Shown: positions 36,920 through 44,916 of the stretch, piece after piece
How the letters are laid out: the number at the start of each line of letters is the position of its first letter
Position numbering within the stretch: the stretch's first letter is position 1
NCBI RefSeq assembly: GCF_016703145.1
Contig: NZ_JADJCO010000005.1
Span: 1,178,001 to 1,242,000 of the forward strand
DNA: 64,000 nt
Direction of reading: 5' to 3'
Source: Ottowia sp.
Lineage (GTDB): Bacteria > Pseudomonadota > Gammaproteobacteria > Burkholderiales > Burkholderiaceae_C
The notes under the pieces: generated by a model
Told to the model about the DNA's origin: nothing
What the model saw: the letters and a program-made list of their open reading frames with translations, nothing else
Database searches by the model: none
Made by a program: the position numbers and the translations under genes

Positions 36920-36944
36920 GTAACGTTTAGAAACTCAACGTTAC
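36920..36944. promoter_or_regulatory. candidate operator, perfect 8-bp inverted repeat
   Basis: GTAACGTT, nine bases (TAGAAACTC), then AACGTTAC. It lies between the start of the sensor kinase (38 bp away) and the ferredoxin gene end, in a local AT-rich patch. Spacing of one and a half helical turns fits a dimeric regulator. The regulator is unknown. Confidence 0.5.
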
Positions 36945-37005
36945 CCCGCGCTGCCCTTGACCTGCTTTCGAAGCCAAGGTTCGGCAGGCGCCCTCGCCCG
37001 CTGGA

Positions 37006-37269
37006 TCAGGCCTCGGCGCGCCCGGCCGCCTGCAGCCGGTGGAACTTCCGCCACAGGGTGTCCTGGTCCTCGGCGTGGCGCGGGTCGAGGGGGATGCACT
37101 CCACCGGGCACACCTGCACGCACTGCGGCTCGGCGAAGTGGCCGACGCATTCGGTGCACTTGCGGGGGTCGATCTGGTAGATCTCGGGGCCCATCGAGAT
37201 CGCCTCGTTCGGGCACTCGGGTTCGCAGACGTCGCAGTTGATGCACTCGTCGGTGATCATCAGCGCCAT
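37006..37269 (-). CDS. YfhL-type 2[4Fe-4S] ferredoxin
   Basis: Small soluble electron carrier of 87 residues. The first cluster ligands are in CINCDVCEPECP and the second in CTECVGHFAEPQCVQVCPVEC, with the extra loop and C-terminal helix typical of the YfhL/Alvin group. MALMITDECINCDVC is the standard start. It lies alone, convergent with nothing, behind the sensor kinase promoter. Electron partner unknown. Confidence 0.94.
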   Translation of the reverse strand: MALMITDECINCDVCEPECPNEAISMGPEIYQIDPRKCTECVGHFAEPQCVQVCPVECIPLDPRHAEDQDTLWRKFHRLQAAGRAEA

Positions 37270-37387
37270 GGCGGGGCTCCAGGGATGCGTGGCATAGGGA
37301 AACCGGGATTATCCCCCGGCCGCCGCACGGGCGTCCAAGCCACCAGGGATTGTGTTGATAATGCCACCGACCCTTCGGCCAGGTGCA

Positions 37388-37455
37388 TATGCTATCTATT
37401 CAGTAGCATCCGGCGTAATACGGGCACTGGCAAACGGCCTATTTCATTCAAAAAG
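37388..37455 (+). repeat. dispersed repeat family 1, upstream of amidase
   Basis: TGCTATCTATTCAGTAGCAT, CCGGCGTAATACGGGCACTG, GCAAACGGCCTATTTCATTC then AAAAAG. It ends 9 bp before the amidase ATG, so it occupies the ribosome-binding and leader region. Confidence 0.82.
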
Positions 37456-37464
37456 CAGCACGCC

Positions 37465-38862
37465 ATGACCCACCTGCACGACCTGAGCGCCCACGAACTG
37501 CTGGCGGGCTATCGCATCCGCGCCTTCTCGCCGGCCGAGGTCACGCAGGCCGTCATCGCCCACATCGACCGCTGGGAGCCGCGCCTGCGGGCCACCTACC
37601 TGTACCGCCCCGAGGCCGCGCTGGAACAGGCCCGCGCCAGCGAGGCGCGCTGGCTGAAGGGGCAGCCCATCGGCCCGCTGGACGGCGTGCCCGGCACGCT
37701 GAAGGAAAACATCGCCACCGTCGGCGACCCCCTGCCCGCCGGCACGGCCGCCGTGCCGCCGCGCATCGCCGCGCAGGACGCCCCGCCCGCCGCACGGCTG
37801 AAGGAAGCAGGCATGGTGGTGGTGAGCAAAACCACCATGCCCGACTACGGCATGCTGTCCTCCGGCCTGTCCAGCTTCCACCGCCTGGCGCGCAACCCGT
37901 GGGACCCGAGCCGCACGCCCGGCGGCAGCAGCGCGGGCGCCAGCGCGGCGGCGGCGGCCGGCTACGGCCCGCTGCACGTGGGCACCGACATCGGCGGCTC
38001 GCTGCGCTTGCCGGCCGGCTGGTGCGGCATCTTCACCCTCAAGCCCAGCCTGGGGCGCGTGCCCATCGACCCGCCCTACATGGGCCGCTGCGCCGGCCCC
38101 ATGACGCGCACCGTGCAAGACGCCGCGCTGATGATGCAGGTGCTGAGCCAGCCCGACGCACGCGACAGCATGAGCCTGCCAGCGCAGGCCATCGACTGGG
38201 CCTCGGCCACCCAGGCCGGCCCCGAGCACCTGAAAGGCCTGCGCATCGGCCTGCTGCTGGACGCCGGCTGCGGCCTGCCCGTGGACGCCGGGATCCGCGC
38301 CGCCGTCGATGCCGCCGCGCGCCTGTTCGAGCAGGCCGGCGCCCTCGTCACGCCCATGCGCCCCTTCCTCACGCGCGAGATGCTCGACGGCCTGGACCAC
38401 TTCTGGCGCACGCGCTCCTGCGTCGACCTGCAGGCGCTCGAACCCGGCCAGCGCGACCGGCTGCTGCCCTTCATCCGCCAATGGGCCGAAAGCGCGGCCG
38501 GCTTCAGCGGCGCGCACGTCTTCCAGGCCTACAGCCAGACCCACGCCACCCGCGTCGCCACGGTGGCCGCCTGCGCGCCCTTCGACTATGTGATCTCGCC
38601 CGTGTCCCCCAACATGCCCGCGCCAGCCGAGGCCCCCTCGCCCACCAACGACCCGCTGCGCGCGCTGGAGCACATCGCCTTCACCGTGCCCTACAACATG
38701 AGCGAGCAGCCGGCGGCGTCGATCAACTGCGGCTATTCGGCCAGCGGCCTGCCCATCGGCCTGCAGATCGCCGGAGCGCGCTTCGACGACCTGGGCGTGC
38801 TGCGGGTGGCGCGAGCGTTCGAGCAGATGCGGGGGGCGCAGCGAGACTGGCCAGCGGCTTGA
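37465..38862 (+). CDS. amidase (amidase signature family)
   Basis: 465-residue hydrolase of amide bonds. The Ser-cisSer-Lys triad is visible: Lys80 in GVPGTLKENIA, cis-Ser155 in TPGGSSAGAS and nucleophile Ser179 in VGTDIGGSLRLPA. A frame extends upstream, but the ATG at 37465 begins the conserved THLHDLSAHELLAGYR start. Substrate is unknown; family members include aryl-acylamidases, 6-aminohexanoate-cyclic-dimer hydrolase-like enzymes and others. The leader is a dispersed repeat. Confidence 0.9.
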   Translation: MTHLHDLSAHELLAGYRIRAFSPAEVTQAVIAHIDRWEPRLRATYLYRPEAALEQARASEARWLKGQPIGPLDGVPGTLKENIATVGDPLPAGTAAVPPRIAAQDAPPAARLKEAGMVVVSKTTMPDYGMLSSGLSSFHRLARNPWDPSRTPGGSSAGASAAAAAGYGPLHVGTDIGGSLRLPAGWCGIFTLKPSLGRVPIDPPYMGRCAGPMTRTVQDAALMMQVLSQPDARDSMSLPAQAIDWASATQAGPEHLKGLRIGLLLDAGCGLPVDAGIRAAVDAAARLFEQAGALVTPMRPFLTREMLDGLDHFWRTRSCVDLQALEPGQRDRLLPFIRQWAESAAGFSGAHVFQAYSQTHATRVATVAACAPFDYVISPVSPNMPAPAEAPSPTNDPLRALEHIAFTVPYNMSEQPAASINCGYSASGLPIGLQIAGARFDDLGVLRVARAFEQMRGAQRDWPAA

Positions 38863-38954
38863 CGATGGCCCGCACCGCGGCCCCAAGCCCCTCCGCCCTT
38901 GTCTCCGCGCCGGCACGCGGGGCACGACCGACCCGGGCTTCGTAGAATGACCGT

Positions 38955-39824
38955 GTGACCACCCCCCTCAACCCCGACCTACACTGCCACTCCGTGTTCT
39001 CCGACGGCACCCTCACGCCCGAGGAGTTGGCCGCGCGCGCCAAGACCAACGGCGTGGACCTGTGGGCCCTGACCGACCACGACGAGGTCGGCGGCCAGCA
39101 GCGTGCCCTGGAGGCGGCGCGGGCGCAAGGGCTGGACTGCGTGACGGGCGTGGAAGTTTCCGTCACCTTCGCCGACACCACGGTGCACATCGTCGGCCTG
39201 GGCTTCGACCACGCCGACCCGCGCATGGCCGAGGGCCTGGCCGACACGCGCGACGGGCGCGGCCCGCGCGCGCGCGAGATGGCGGCGCAACTCGAAAAAG
39301 CCGGCATCCCCGGCGCCTACGAAGGCGCGCTCAAGTACGTCGGCAACCCGCGCCTGATCGCGCGCCCGCACTTCGCGCGCTACCTGGTCGAGACCGGCGT
39401 GTGCAGGGACACGGCCGAGGTGTTCCGCAAGTACCTGACCGAGGGCAACCCCGGCTACGTACCCCACCGCTGGGCGCGGCTGGGCGACGCGGTGCGTTGG
39501 ATCGTCCAGAGCGGCGGCTTGGCCGTCATCGCGCACCCGGCGCGCTACAGGTTCACGCCGATCGAGGAATACGCGCTGTTCACCGAGTTCAGGCAGCACG
39601 GCGGCCAGGGCGTGGAGGTGATCACCGGCGCCCACTCGACGCAAGAGGCGCTGCGCTACGCCGACATGGCGCGCGAGTTCGGCCTGGCCGCCTCGCGCGG
39701 CAGCGACTTCCACAGCCCCGACGAGAGCCACACCGACCTGGGCAAGCTGCCCGCCCTTCCCGCCGACCTGACACCCGTGTGGTCGCTGCTGGCCGGGCGG
39801 GTGCACGGGGCGGCCAGCGCATGA
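38955..39824 (+). CDS. PHP-domain phosphoesterase (RNase AM/YciV-like)
   Basis: 289 residues with the PHP metal motifs DLHCHSVFSDG, ALTDHDEVGG, ARPHFARYL, AVIAHPARYR and SRGSDFHSPDE. The family includes a 3',5'-nucleoside bisphosphate phosphatase and the 5'-3' exonuclease that trims 5S/23S rRNA 5' ends. It starts with GTG. Downstream gene order (YciO, site-2 protease, trpS) is conserved in Burkholderiales. Confidence 0.92.
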   Translation: MTTPLNPDLHCHSVFSDGTLTPEELAARAKTNGVDLWALTDHDEVGGQQRALEAARAQGLDCVTGVEVSVTFADTTVHIVGLGFDHADPRMAEGLADTRDGRGPRAREMAAQLEKAGIPGAYEGALKYVGNPRLIARPHFARYLVETGVCRDTAEVFRKYLTEGNPGYVPHRWARLGDAVRWIVQSGGLAVIAHPARYRFTPIEEYALFTEFRQHGGQGVEVITGAHSTQEALRYADMAREFGLAASRGSDFHSPDESHTDLGKLPALPADLTPVWSLLAGRVHGAASA

Positions 39825-39895
39825 GTTTTTGAACGTTTTCTGGCTGTAGCCAGCGCCGATATTGCGCAGACAGCTATTAATCAAATAGCATATCA
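39825..39895 (-). repeat. dispersed repeat family 1, intergenic copy
   Basis: Minus strand: TGCTATTTGATTAATAGCTG, TCTGCGCAATATCGGCGCTG, GCTACAGCC and TTCAAAA. The opening GCTATT/AATAGC dyad is perfect here. It fills the PHP-YciO gap. Confidence 0.85.
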
Positions 39896-39906
39896 TCGAT
39901 CCGGCC

Positions 39907-40530
39907 ATGGCCCAGCTGTTCACCGTCCACCCCGACAACCCGCAGCCCCGCCTGCTCAAGCAGGCCGTCGCGCTGCTGCACCAGGGCGGCGTGCTGGCCG
40001 TGCCCACCGACTCCAGCTACGCCCTGGTCTGCCACCTGGACGACAAGGTGGCGGCCGACGCGCTGCGGCGCATCCGCGGCCTGGACGACAAGCAGCTGCT
40101 GTCGCTGATCTGCCGCGACCTGAGCGAGCTGGGCAGCTACGCGCGGGTGGACAACGCGCAGTTCCGCCTGCTCAAGCTGGGCATGCCCGGCCCCTTCACC
40201 TTCATCCTGGAGGCCAGCAAGGAAGTGCCGCGCCGCGTCAGCCACCCGCAGCGCAAGACCATCGGCCTGCGCGTGCCCGAACACCGGGTGCTGCTCGAAC
40301 TGCTGGCGCTGCACGGCGCGCCGCTACTGGCCACCACGCTGATCCTGCCCGGCGAAACCGCGCCGCTGAACGACCCGCGAGACATCCGCGACCGCCTCGA
40401 AAAGCAGGTGGCCGGCGTGATCGACGCCGGCGCCTGCCCGCTGGAGCCCACCACGGTGATCGACCTGACCGGCGACGTGCCCCGGATGCTGCGGCGTGGG
40501 CGCGGCGATCCGGCACGGCTGGGCCTGTAG
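39907..40530 (+). CDS. Sua5/YciO/YrdC family protein
   Basis: 207 residues of the YrdC-like fold, closest to the YciO branch by length and by its pairing with the PHP gene. The core blocks are GGVLAVPTDSSYALVCHLDD, RIRGLDDKQLLSLICRDLSE, MPGPFTFILEA and TIGLRVPEH. YrdC/Sua5 enzymes make threonylcarbamoyl-AMP for tRNA t6A. YciO proteins are thought to have weaker or different activity, so I do not assign the reaction. Confidence 0.9.
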   Translation: MAQLFTVHPDNPQPRLLKQAVALLHQGGVLAVPTDSSYALVCHLDDKVAADALRRIRGLDDKQLLSLICRDLSELGSYARVDNAQFRLLKLGMPGPFTFILEASKEVPRRVSHPQRKTIGLRVPEHRVLLELLALHGAPLLATTLILPGETAPLNDPRDIRDRLEKQVAGVIDAGACPLEPTTVIDLTGDVPRMLRRGRGDPARLGL

Positions 40531-40570
40531 CCGCCCGGCGCCCTGGCGGGCGTCTGAGACAATCCCCGCC

Positions 40571-41239
40571 GTGGACATCGCCAACATCATCCAGACCATC
40601 GCCATCTACGCCCTGCCGGTGCTCTTCGCCATCACCGTGCACGAGGCCGCGCACGGCTACGTGGCGCGCCATTTCGGCGACGGCACGGCCGCCTTCCTGG
40701 GGCGCGTCACGCTCAACCCCTTCAAGCACATCGACCCCATCGGCACCATCGCGATGCCGCTGTTCCTGTACGTCGCCACGGCCGGCGCCTTCCTGTTCGG
40801 CTACGCCAAGCCGGTGCCGGTCAACTTCGGCAACCTGCGCAACCCCAAGCGCGACATGGTCTGGGTCGCGCTGGCCGGACCGGCCTCGAACCTGCTGATG
40901 GCGCTGGGCTGGGGCGTGCTGCTGTACGTGCTGGCGGGCGCGGGCGTGACCGAGCGCTTCTTCCTGGAAATGTGCCGCGCCGGCATGCTGGTGAACGTCG
41001 TGATGTTCGTGTTCAACCTGTTCCCGCTGCCGCCGCTGGACGGCGGCCGCGTCCTGGTCGGCCTGCTGCCGCACGGCCCGGCGATGGCGCTCAGCCGCGT
41101 CGAGCCCTGGGGCTTCTTCATCGTCATGGCGCTGATCGTGGCCGGCGTCATCAGCAACCTCTGGATGCGGCCCCTGATGCAGCTCACCTTCGGCCTGCTG
41201 GGCCTCGTCCTCTCGCCGCTCGAAGCGCTCCTGCCATGA
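40571..41239 (+). CDS. site-2 protease family protein (peptidase M50)
   Basis: Intramembrane zinc metalloprotease of 222 residues with about six hydrophobic segments. The zinc-binding HEAAH is at residues 24-28 inside the first helix, and the third ligand is in NLFPLPPLDGGRVL. There is no PDZ or CBS domain, so it is the short SREBP-type. Substrate unknown. The GTG at 40571 is chosen as the start of the first membrane segment. Its stop overlaps the trpS start by 4 bp. Confidence 0.9.
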   Translation: MDIANIIQTIAIYALPVLFAITVHEAAHGYVARHFGDGTAAFLGRVTLNPFKHIDPIGTIAMPLFLYVATAGAFLFGYAKPVPVNFGNLRNPKRDMVWVALAGPASNLLMALGWGVLLYVLAGAGVTERFFLEMCRAGMLVNVVMFVFNLFPLPPLDGGRVLVGLLPHGPAMALSRVEPWGFFIVMALIVAGVISNLWMRPLMQLTFGLLGLVLSPLEALLP

Positions 41240-42549
41240 CCTCACCCACCCCGACCCGCGTCCTCACCGGCATCACCACCACCGGCACGCCGCACCTGGG
41301 CAACTACGTCGGCTCCATCCGCGCCGCCGTGCGCGCCAGCCGCCGGCCGGGCGTGCGGAGCTTCTACTTCCTGGCCGACTACCACGCGCTCATCAAGTGC
41401 GACGACCCGGCGCGCATCCAGCGCTCCACGCTGGAGATCGCCGCGAGCTGGCTGGCCGCCGGGCTGGACCCGGAGCAGGTCACCTTCTACCGCCAGTCCG
41501 ACATCCCCGAGATCCCGGAGCTGACCTGGCTGCTCACCTGCGTCACCGGCAAGGGCGTGCTCAACCGCGCCCACGCCTACAAGGCCATGCTGGACAGGAA
41601 CGCCGCCACCGGCGCCGACCCCGACACCGACGTCACGGCCGGCCTGTTCATGTACCCGGTGCTGATGGCCGCCGACATCCTGATGTTCAACGCCCACCAG
41701 GTGCCGGTCGGGCGCGACCAGATCCAGCACATCGAGATGGCGCGCGACATGGCCGCCAGCTTCAACCACCTGTACGGCGAGCACCTGGTGCCGCCCGAGG
41801 CGCTGATCGACGACAACGTGGCCCTGCTGCCCGGCCTGGACGGCCGCAAGATGAGCAAGAGCTACGACAACACCATCGCCCTGTTCGGCCCGCGCGAGCA
41901 GATGCGCCGGCAGATCATGGGCATCGTCACCGACTCGCGCGCGCCGGGCGAACCCAAGGCCACCGAGGGCTCGGCGCTCTACCAGATCTACCGCGCCTTC
42001 GCCGCCGACGACGAGGCCGCCGCCTTCGCCCGCGCGTTCGCGGACGGCATCGCCTGGGGCGACGCCAAGCAGCAGTTGTTCGAGCGCATCGAGCGCGAGA
42101 TCGGCCCCATGCGCGCGCGCTACGAGCACCTGGTCACCCACCCCGAGGAAGTCGAGGCCGCGCTGCAGGCCGGCGCGCGCAAGGCCCGCGCCATCGCCGC
42201 GCCCTTCATGCGCACGCTGCGGCACGCCGTGGGCCTGCGCCCGCTGGAGGCCCCGGCCGCCCTGGCCCAGGCTGCGCCCGCGCCCAAAGCGGCGCTGCCC
42301 ACCTTCAAGCAGTACCGCGAGAAGGATGGGCGCTTCTATTTCAAGCTGGCCGACGCTGGCGGCCAGGTGCTGCTGCAAAGCAAGGGCTTCGACTCGCCGC
42401 GCGACGCCGGCCAGGCGGTCAAGCGCCTGCAGACCGAGGGCCCGGCCGCGCTGGCGGCGCTGGGCGGCCAACTCGAATTGCCCGCGGAGCAAGCGCCTCC
42501 CGCCCTCGTCCAAGCGCTGGAACGGCTGGCGCAGGAGGCCATGGTGTGA
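41236..42549 (+). CDS. trpS: tryptophanyl-tRNA synthetase with C-terminal extension
   Basis: Class I aminoacyl-tRNA synthetase, 437 residues against about 335 for the common bacterial form. The HIGH-like motif is TPHLGNYVGS near residue 17 and GRKMSKS is near residue 205. The additional 100 residues contain a linker (APAALAQAAPAPKAALPTF) and a segment KDGRFYFKLADAGGQVLLQS that resembles one DUF1508 (YegP-like) unit. Longer TrpS forms of this kind occur in Burkholderiales. The role of the added domain is unknown. Confidence 0.94.
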   Translation: MTSPTPTRVLTGITTTGTPHLGNYVGSIRAAVRASRRPGVRSFYFLADYHALIKCDDPARIQRSTLEIAASWLAAGLDPEQVTFYRQSDIPEIPELTWLLTCVTGKGVLNRAHAYKAMLDRNAATGADPDTDVTAGLFMYPVLMAADILMFNAHQVPVGRDQIQHIEMARDMAASFNHLYGEHLVPPEALIDDNVALLPGLDGRKMSKSYDNTIALFGPREQMRRQIMGIVTDSRAPGEPKATEGSALYQIYRAFAADDEAAAFARAFADGIAWGDAKQQLFERIEREIGPMRARYEHLVTHPEEVEAALQAGARKARAIAAPFMRTLRHAVGLRPLEAPAALAQAAPAPKAALPTFKQYREKDGRFYFKLADAGGQVLLQSKGFDSPRDAGQAVKRLQTEGPAALAALGGQLELPAEQAPPALVQALERLAQEAMV

Positions 42550-42638
42550 ACTATTGCTTATTAATCAACGCTCACTTATACATTCGATAGTTCAAACGCC
42601 GAATATCCGAACCCCCGGGCCACAATGGGACACAACAT

Positions 42639-44282
42639 CCTGAATCCGTGACCTGATTTGAGTTCACCCCAATGCACCAGCAATTGAAGCGGCAATCAGG
42701 GTTCACTGTAGATTTCGACCTATGGGGTAACCGATGGGCGATTTCTCGTGCGCGAGCCCGTTCGAGGTTCGGGTTTTGTTGCCCAGTGGCCACCACTGGC
42801 CCCACCTCCGCAGCACCCTGGTTTTGTGAGATCCGTGAACTTGCCAGCGCCTTGGCCAGCCTTGGCGCTAGCCGCCTTCATACGCCCAAAGGCGCGCTCG
42901 AACATCGCAAAACCCGAGTCGCTGCCCGATATCCCCAGCACCCAGCGCCTGGCGTGGCTGATGATGCGGGGCCGTACATCAACCCTGCATCACCGTCTTA
43001 TGCGACGGCGCAGCGCCGCCTTTCTGAGCGGGCTGGTCGCTCGTGCGGTGTGCTGACCCCGATGCGCAGCAGATTCATCGCCACCGCCGCCAGCGCACAC
43101 ACCAGATGATTGGTGGCGAACTTGCCGAGGGCAGACGGTTCAAGTCCATGTCGGTCTTGAACTCAGCATGGACTGCTCATGTGTGGCGTGATCGCGGTAC
43201 AGCGCAATCACCTGTTCTGCGCTGACCTCTGGGCCCAGCGTGGTCCAGCCCTCGAGCACGTACTCGGGCAGCAGCAAGGCGTTGCCCTTTGTCGATGGTG
43301 CGCTCGGTGAGGCGGTAGACGCGTCGCAGCGCGCGGTTGCATCCGGCTTTGAGCTCACCGCCATCCAGCGCTTCGCTCCACAGGCATTCGCGCTTGCCCA
43401 CTCGAAGCTGCATCCACGCGGTGCTCGTGTCGGCGCAGCGCTGCGCGGCAATCGCCTCCACCGGCGCACTGCGCGGGTTCCACTTGATCAGCAGATCGAC
43501 CTGGCGGCCCAGCCGGCGCTTGCGCCAGCGTCTGCGTGATCAGGTGCCGCGAGCAAAGCCCGAGTCCGCGCGCAGCAAGGGTGCGCTACTCACCGCGCAG
43601 GCCGTGCCCAGCGCGCGCTCGATGTTGTATTCTCTCGCACCGGGGGCGGCAAGTCCAGCTCAGCAGCCGCGCGTGCCCAGGTCAGCGCGATGGGGCGAGC
43701 GTCGACCCCGGCGTAGGTCCAGCACGCCCCTTGGCCGTGTCGCCTGGTCCATGACGAAGGTGTCGATGTCCAGCGGCAGGTGGCCGGTGGGCAGGGCGCC
43801 GAAGTCGATGGGCGCGCCGTTGATGTGCAGGCCCAGCACGGCGCGGTTGATCTGATCGGCCAGCTCGCTCCACTGGGTGCCCATGGCGTCAAAGCGCTGG
43901 CGCAGTGTGGCGCTGGACGGCACGGCACGCAGGCCCAGTGCCTGGTGGGCAAAGCGCTGGGAGCGAAAGCCCTCAACAGCCTCGAAGTCGTTCTTGCCCA
44001 GGGTGAGCAGGGCCAGGTAGCACTTGATGATGTCGCTGTTGGCGATGCCGCCACGGGGTATGGGGATCGATCATGGCGGGCAGGTTGATGCGCTTGAACA
44101 GGCGCCCAACCAAGGCCAAACCGCCATGGCTGCTCAAATCGTAGGGCAACTTCTGACAACAAATTCCACCGGTTCAGCCATTTGCGCTTCCTTCACCTGC
44201 TGGGTGAACTCAAGATGTGGCCCAAGTGCTTGATTTCTATGGGGATTTACCCTAAACCCAGGAGCGAGGTCACGGATTCAGG
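42639..44282 (-). mobile_element. IS1380-like insertion sequence with decayed transposase
   Basis: 1,644 bp bounded by perfect 16-bp inverted ends: CCTGAATCCGTGACCT at 42639-42654 and its complement at 44267-44282. A 5-bp target duplication AACAT flanks it (42634-42638 and 44283-44287). Length, end sequence style and transposase similarity fit the IS1380 family. It lies between trpS and the response regulator gene. Confidence 0.88.
42998..44181 (-). pseudogene. IS1380-family transposase, multiply frameshifted
   Basis: It starts MAEPVEF at 44181 and hits a stop within 16 codons. Conserved blocks lie in different frames: SHGGLALVGRLFKRINLPAM, ATLRQRFDAMGTQWSELADQ, HLPLDIDTFVMDQ, LEGWTTLGPEVSAEQVIALY and ATNHLVCALAAVAMNLLRIG. 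At least four frame changes mean no functional transposase. The mobile end structure is nevertheless perfect. Confidence 0.85.
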
Positions 44283-44307
44283 AACATTACAGCCAGGGAG
44301 TTCGGCA

Positions 44308-44916
44308 TTGGCAATCTACGTGATCGACGACCATCCCTTGATGCGCGAGGCGGTGGTCATGCTGCTGCGGCGGGTGCGCCCGGGCTCGGACGTGGTCGAG
44401 CTGTCGCAACTGTCCGAACTGGAGCGCGCCGTCGCCACGCACGGCGCGCCCGAGCTGTTCTGCCTTGACCTGAAGCTGCCCGACACCCTGGGCCTCTCCG
44501 GCGTGAGGCTGCTGCGCGGACGGTACCCCGACGTGCCGCTGGCGGTGATCTCCGCCACGCCCGCCGCCGACGTCGAGGAATGGTGCCGCGAATCGGGCGC
44601 CGACATCTACATCGAAAAATCCGCCGGCGCCAGCGAGATCGCCACCGCCCTGCGCGCCATGCTGCAGAGCGACAGCGAACTCGGCGAGCTGGACGACCCG
44701 GGCGAGTTCAAGCCCGACACCAAGCTGTCCAAGCGCCAGAAGCAATTGGTGGTGATGCTGGACGAAGGCCTGTCCAACCGCGACATCGCCGAGCGCCTGG
44801 GCATCAGCGAGCACACCGTCAAGGTGCACCTGTGGCGCCTGTTCCGCAGGCTGGGCGTCAAGAGCCGGACGCAGGCGCTGCACTTCGCGCGGATGAACGG
44901 CCTGCTGGGTCAGTGA
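44308..44916 (+). CDS. response regulator, NarL/LuxR type
   Basis: 202 residues: receiver domain (YVIDDHPLMREAV with acidic pair, phospho-acceptor Asp in LFCLDLKLPDT near residue 52, conserved Lys in YIEKSAG), then a LuxR-type helix-turn-helix (LSKRQKQLVVMLDEGLSNRD, GISEHTVKVHL). I place the start at TTG 44308 because it precedes IYVIDDH and has AGGGAG eight bases upstream. The longer frame from 44182 would run out of the IS end. It converges with and overlaps the sensor kinase gene by 59 bp. Confidence 0.9.
   Translation: MAIYVIDDHPLMREAVVMLLRRVRPGSDVVELSQLSELERAVATHGAPELFCLDLKLPDTLGLSGVRLLRGRYPDVPLAVISATPAADVEEWCRESGADIYIEKSAGASEIATALRAMLQSDSELGELDDPGEFKPDTKLSKRQKQLVVMLDEGLSNRDIAERLGISEHTVKVHLWRLFRRLGVKSRTQALHFARMNGLLGQ

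Noticed and set aside
42550..42600. AT-rich segment after trpS as a repeat or terminator
   Set aside because: Fragments such as ATTAATCAACGC do not align with the family 1 order, and no stable stem with a T run is seen.
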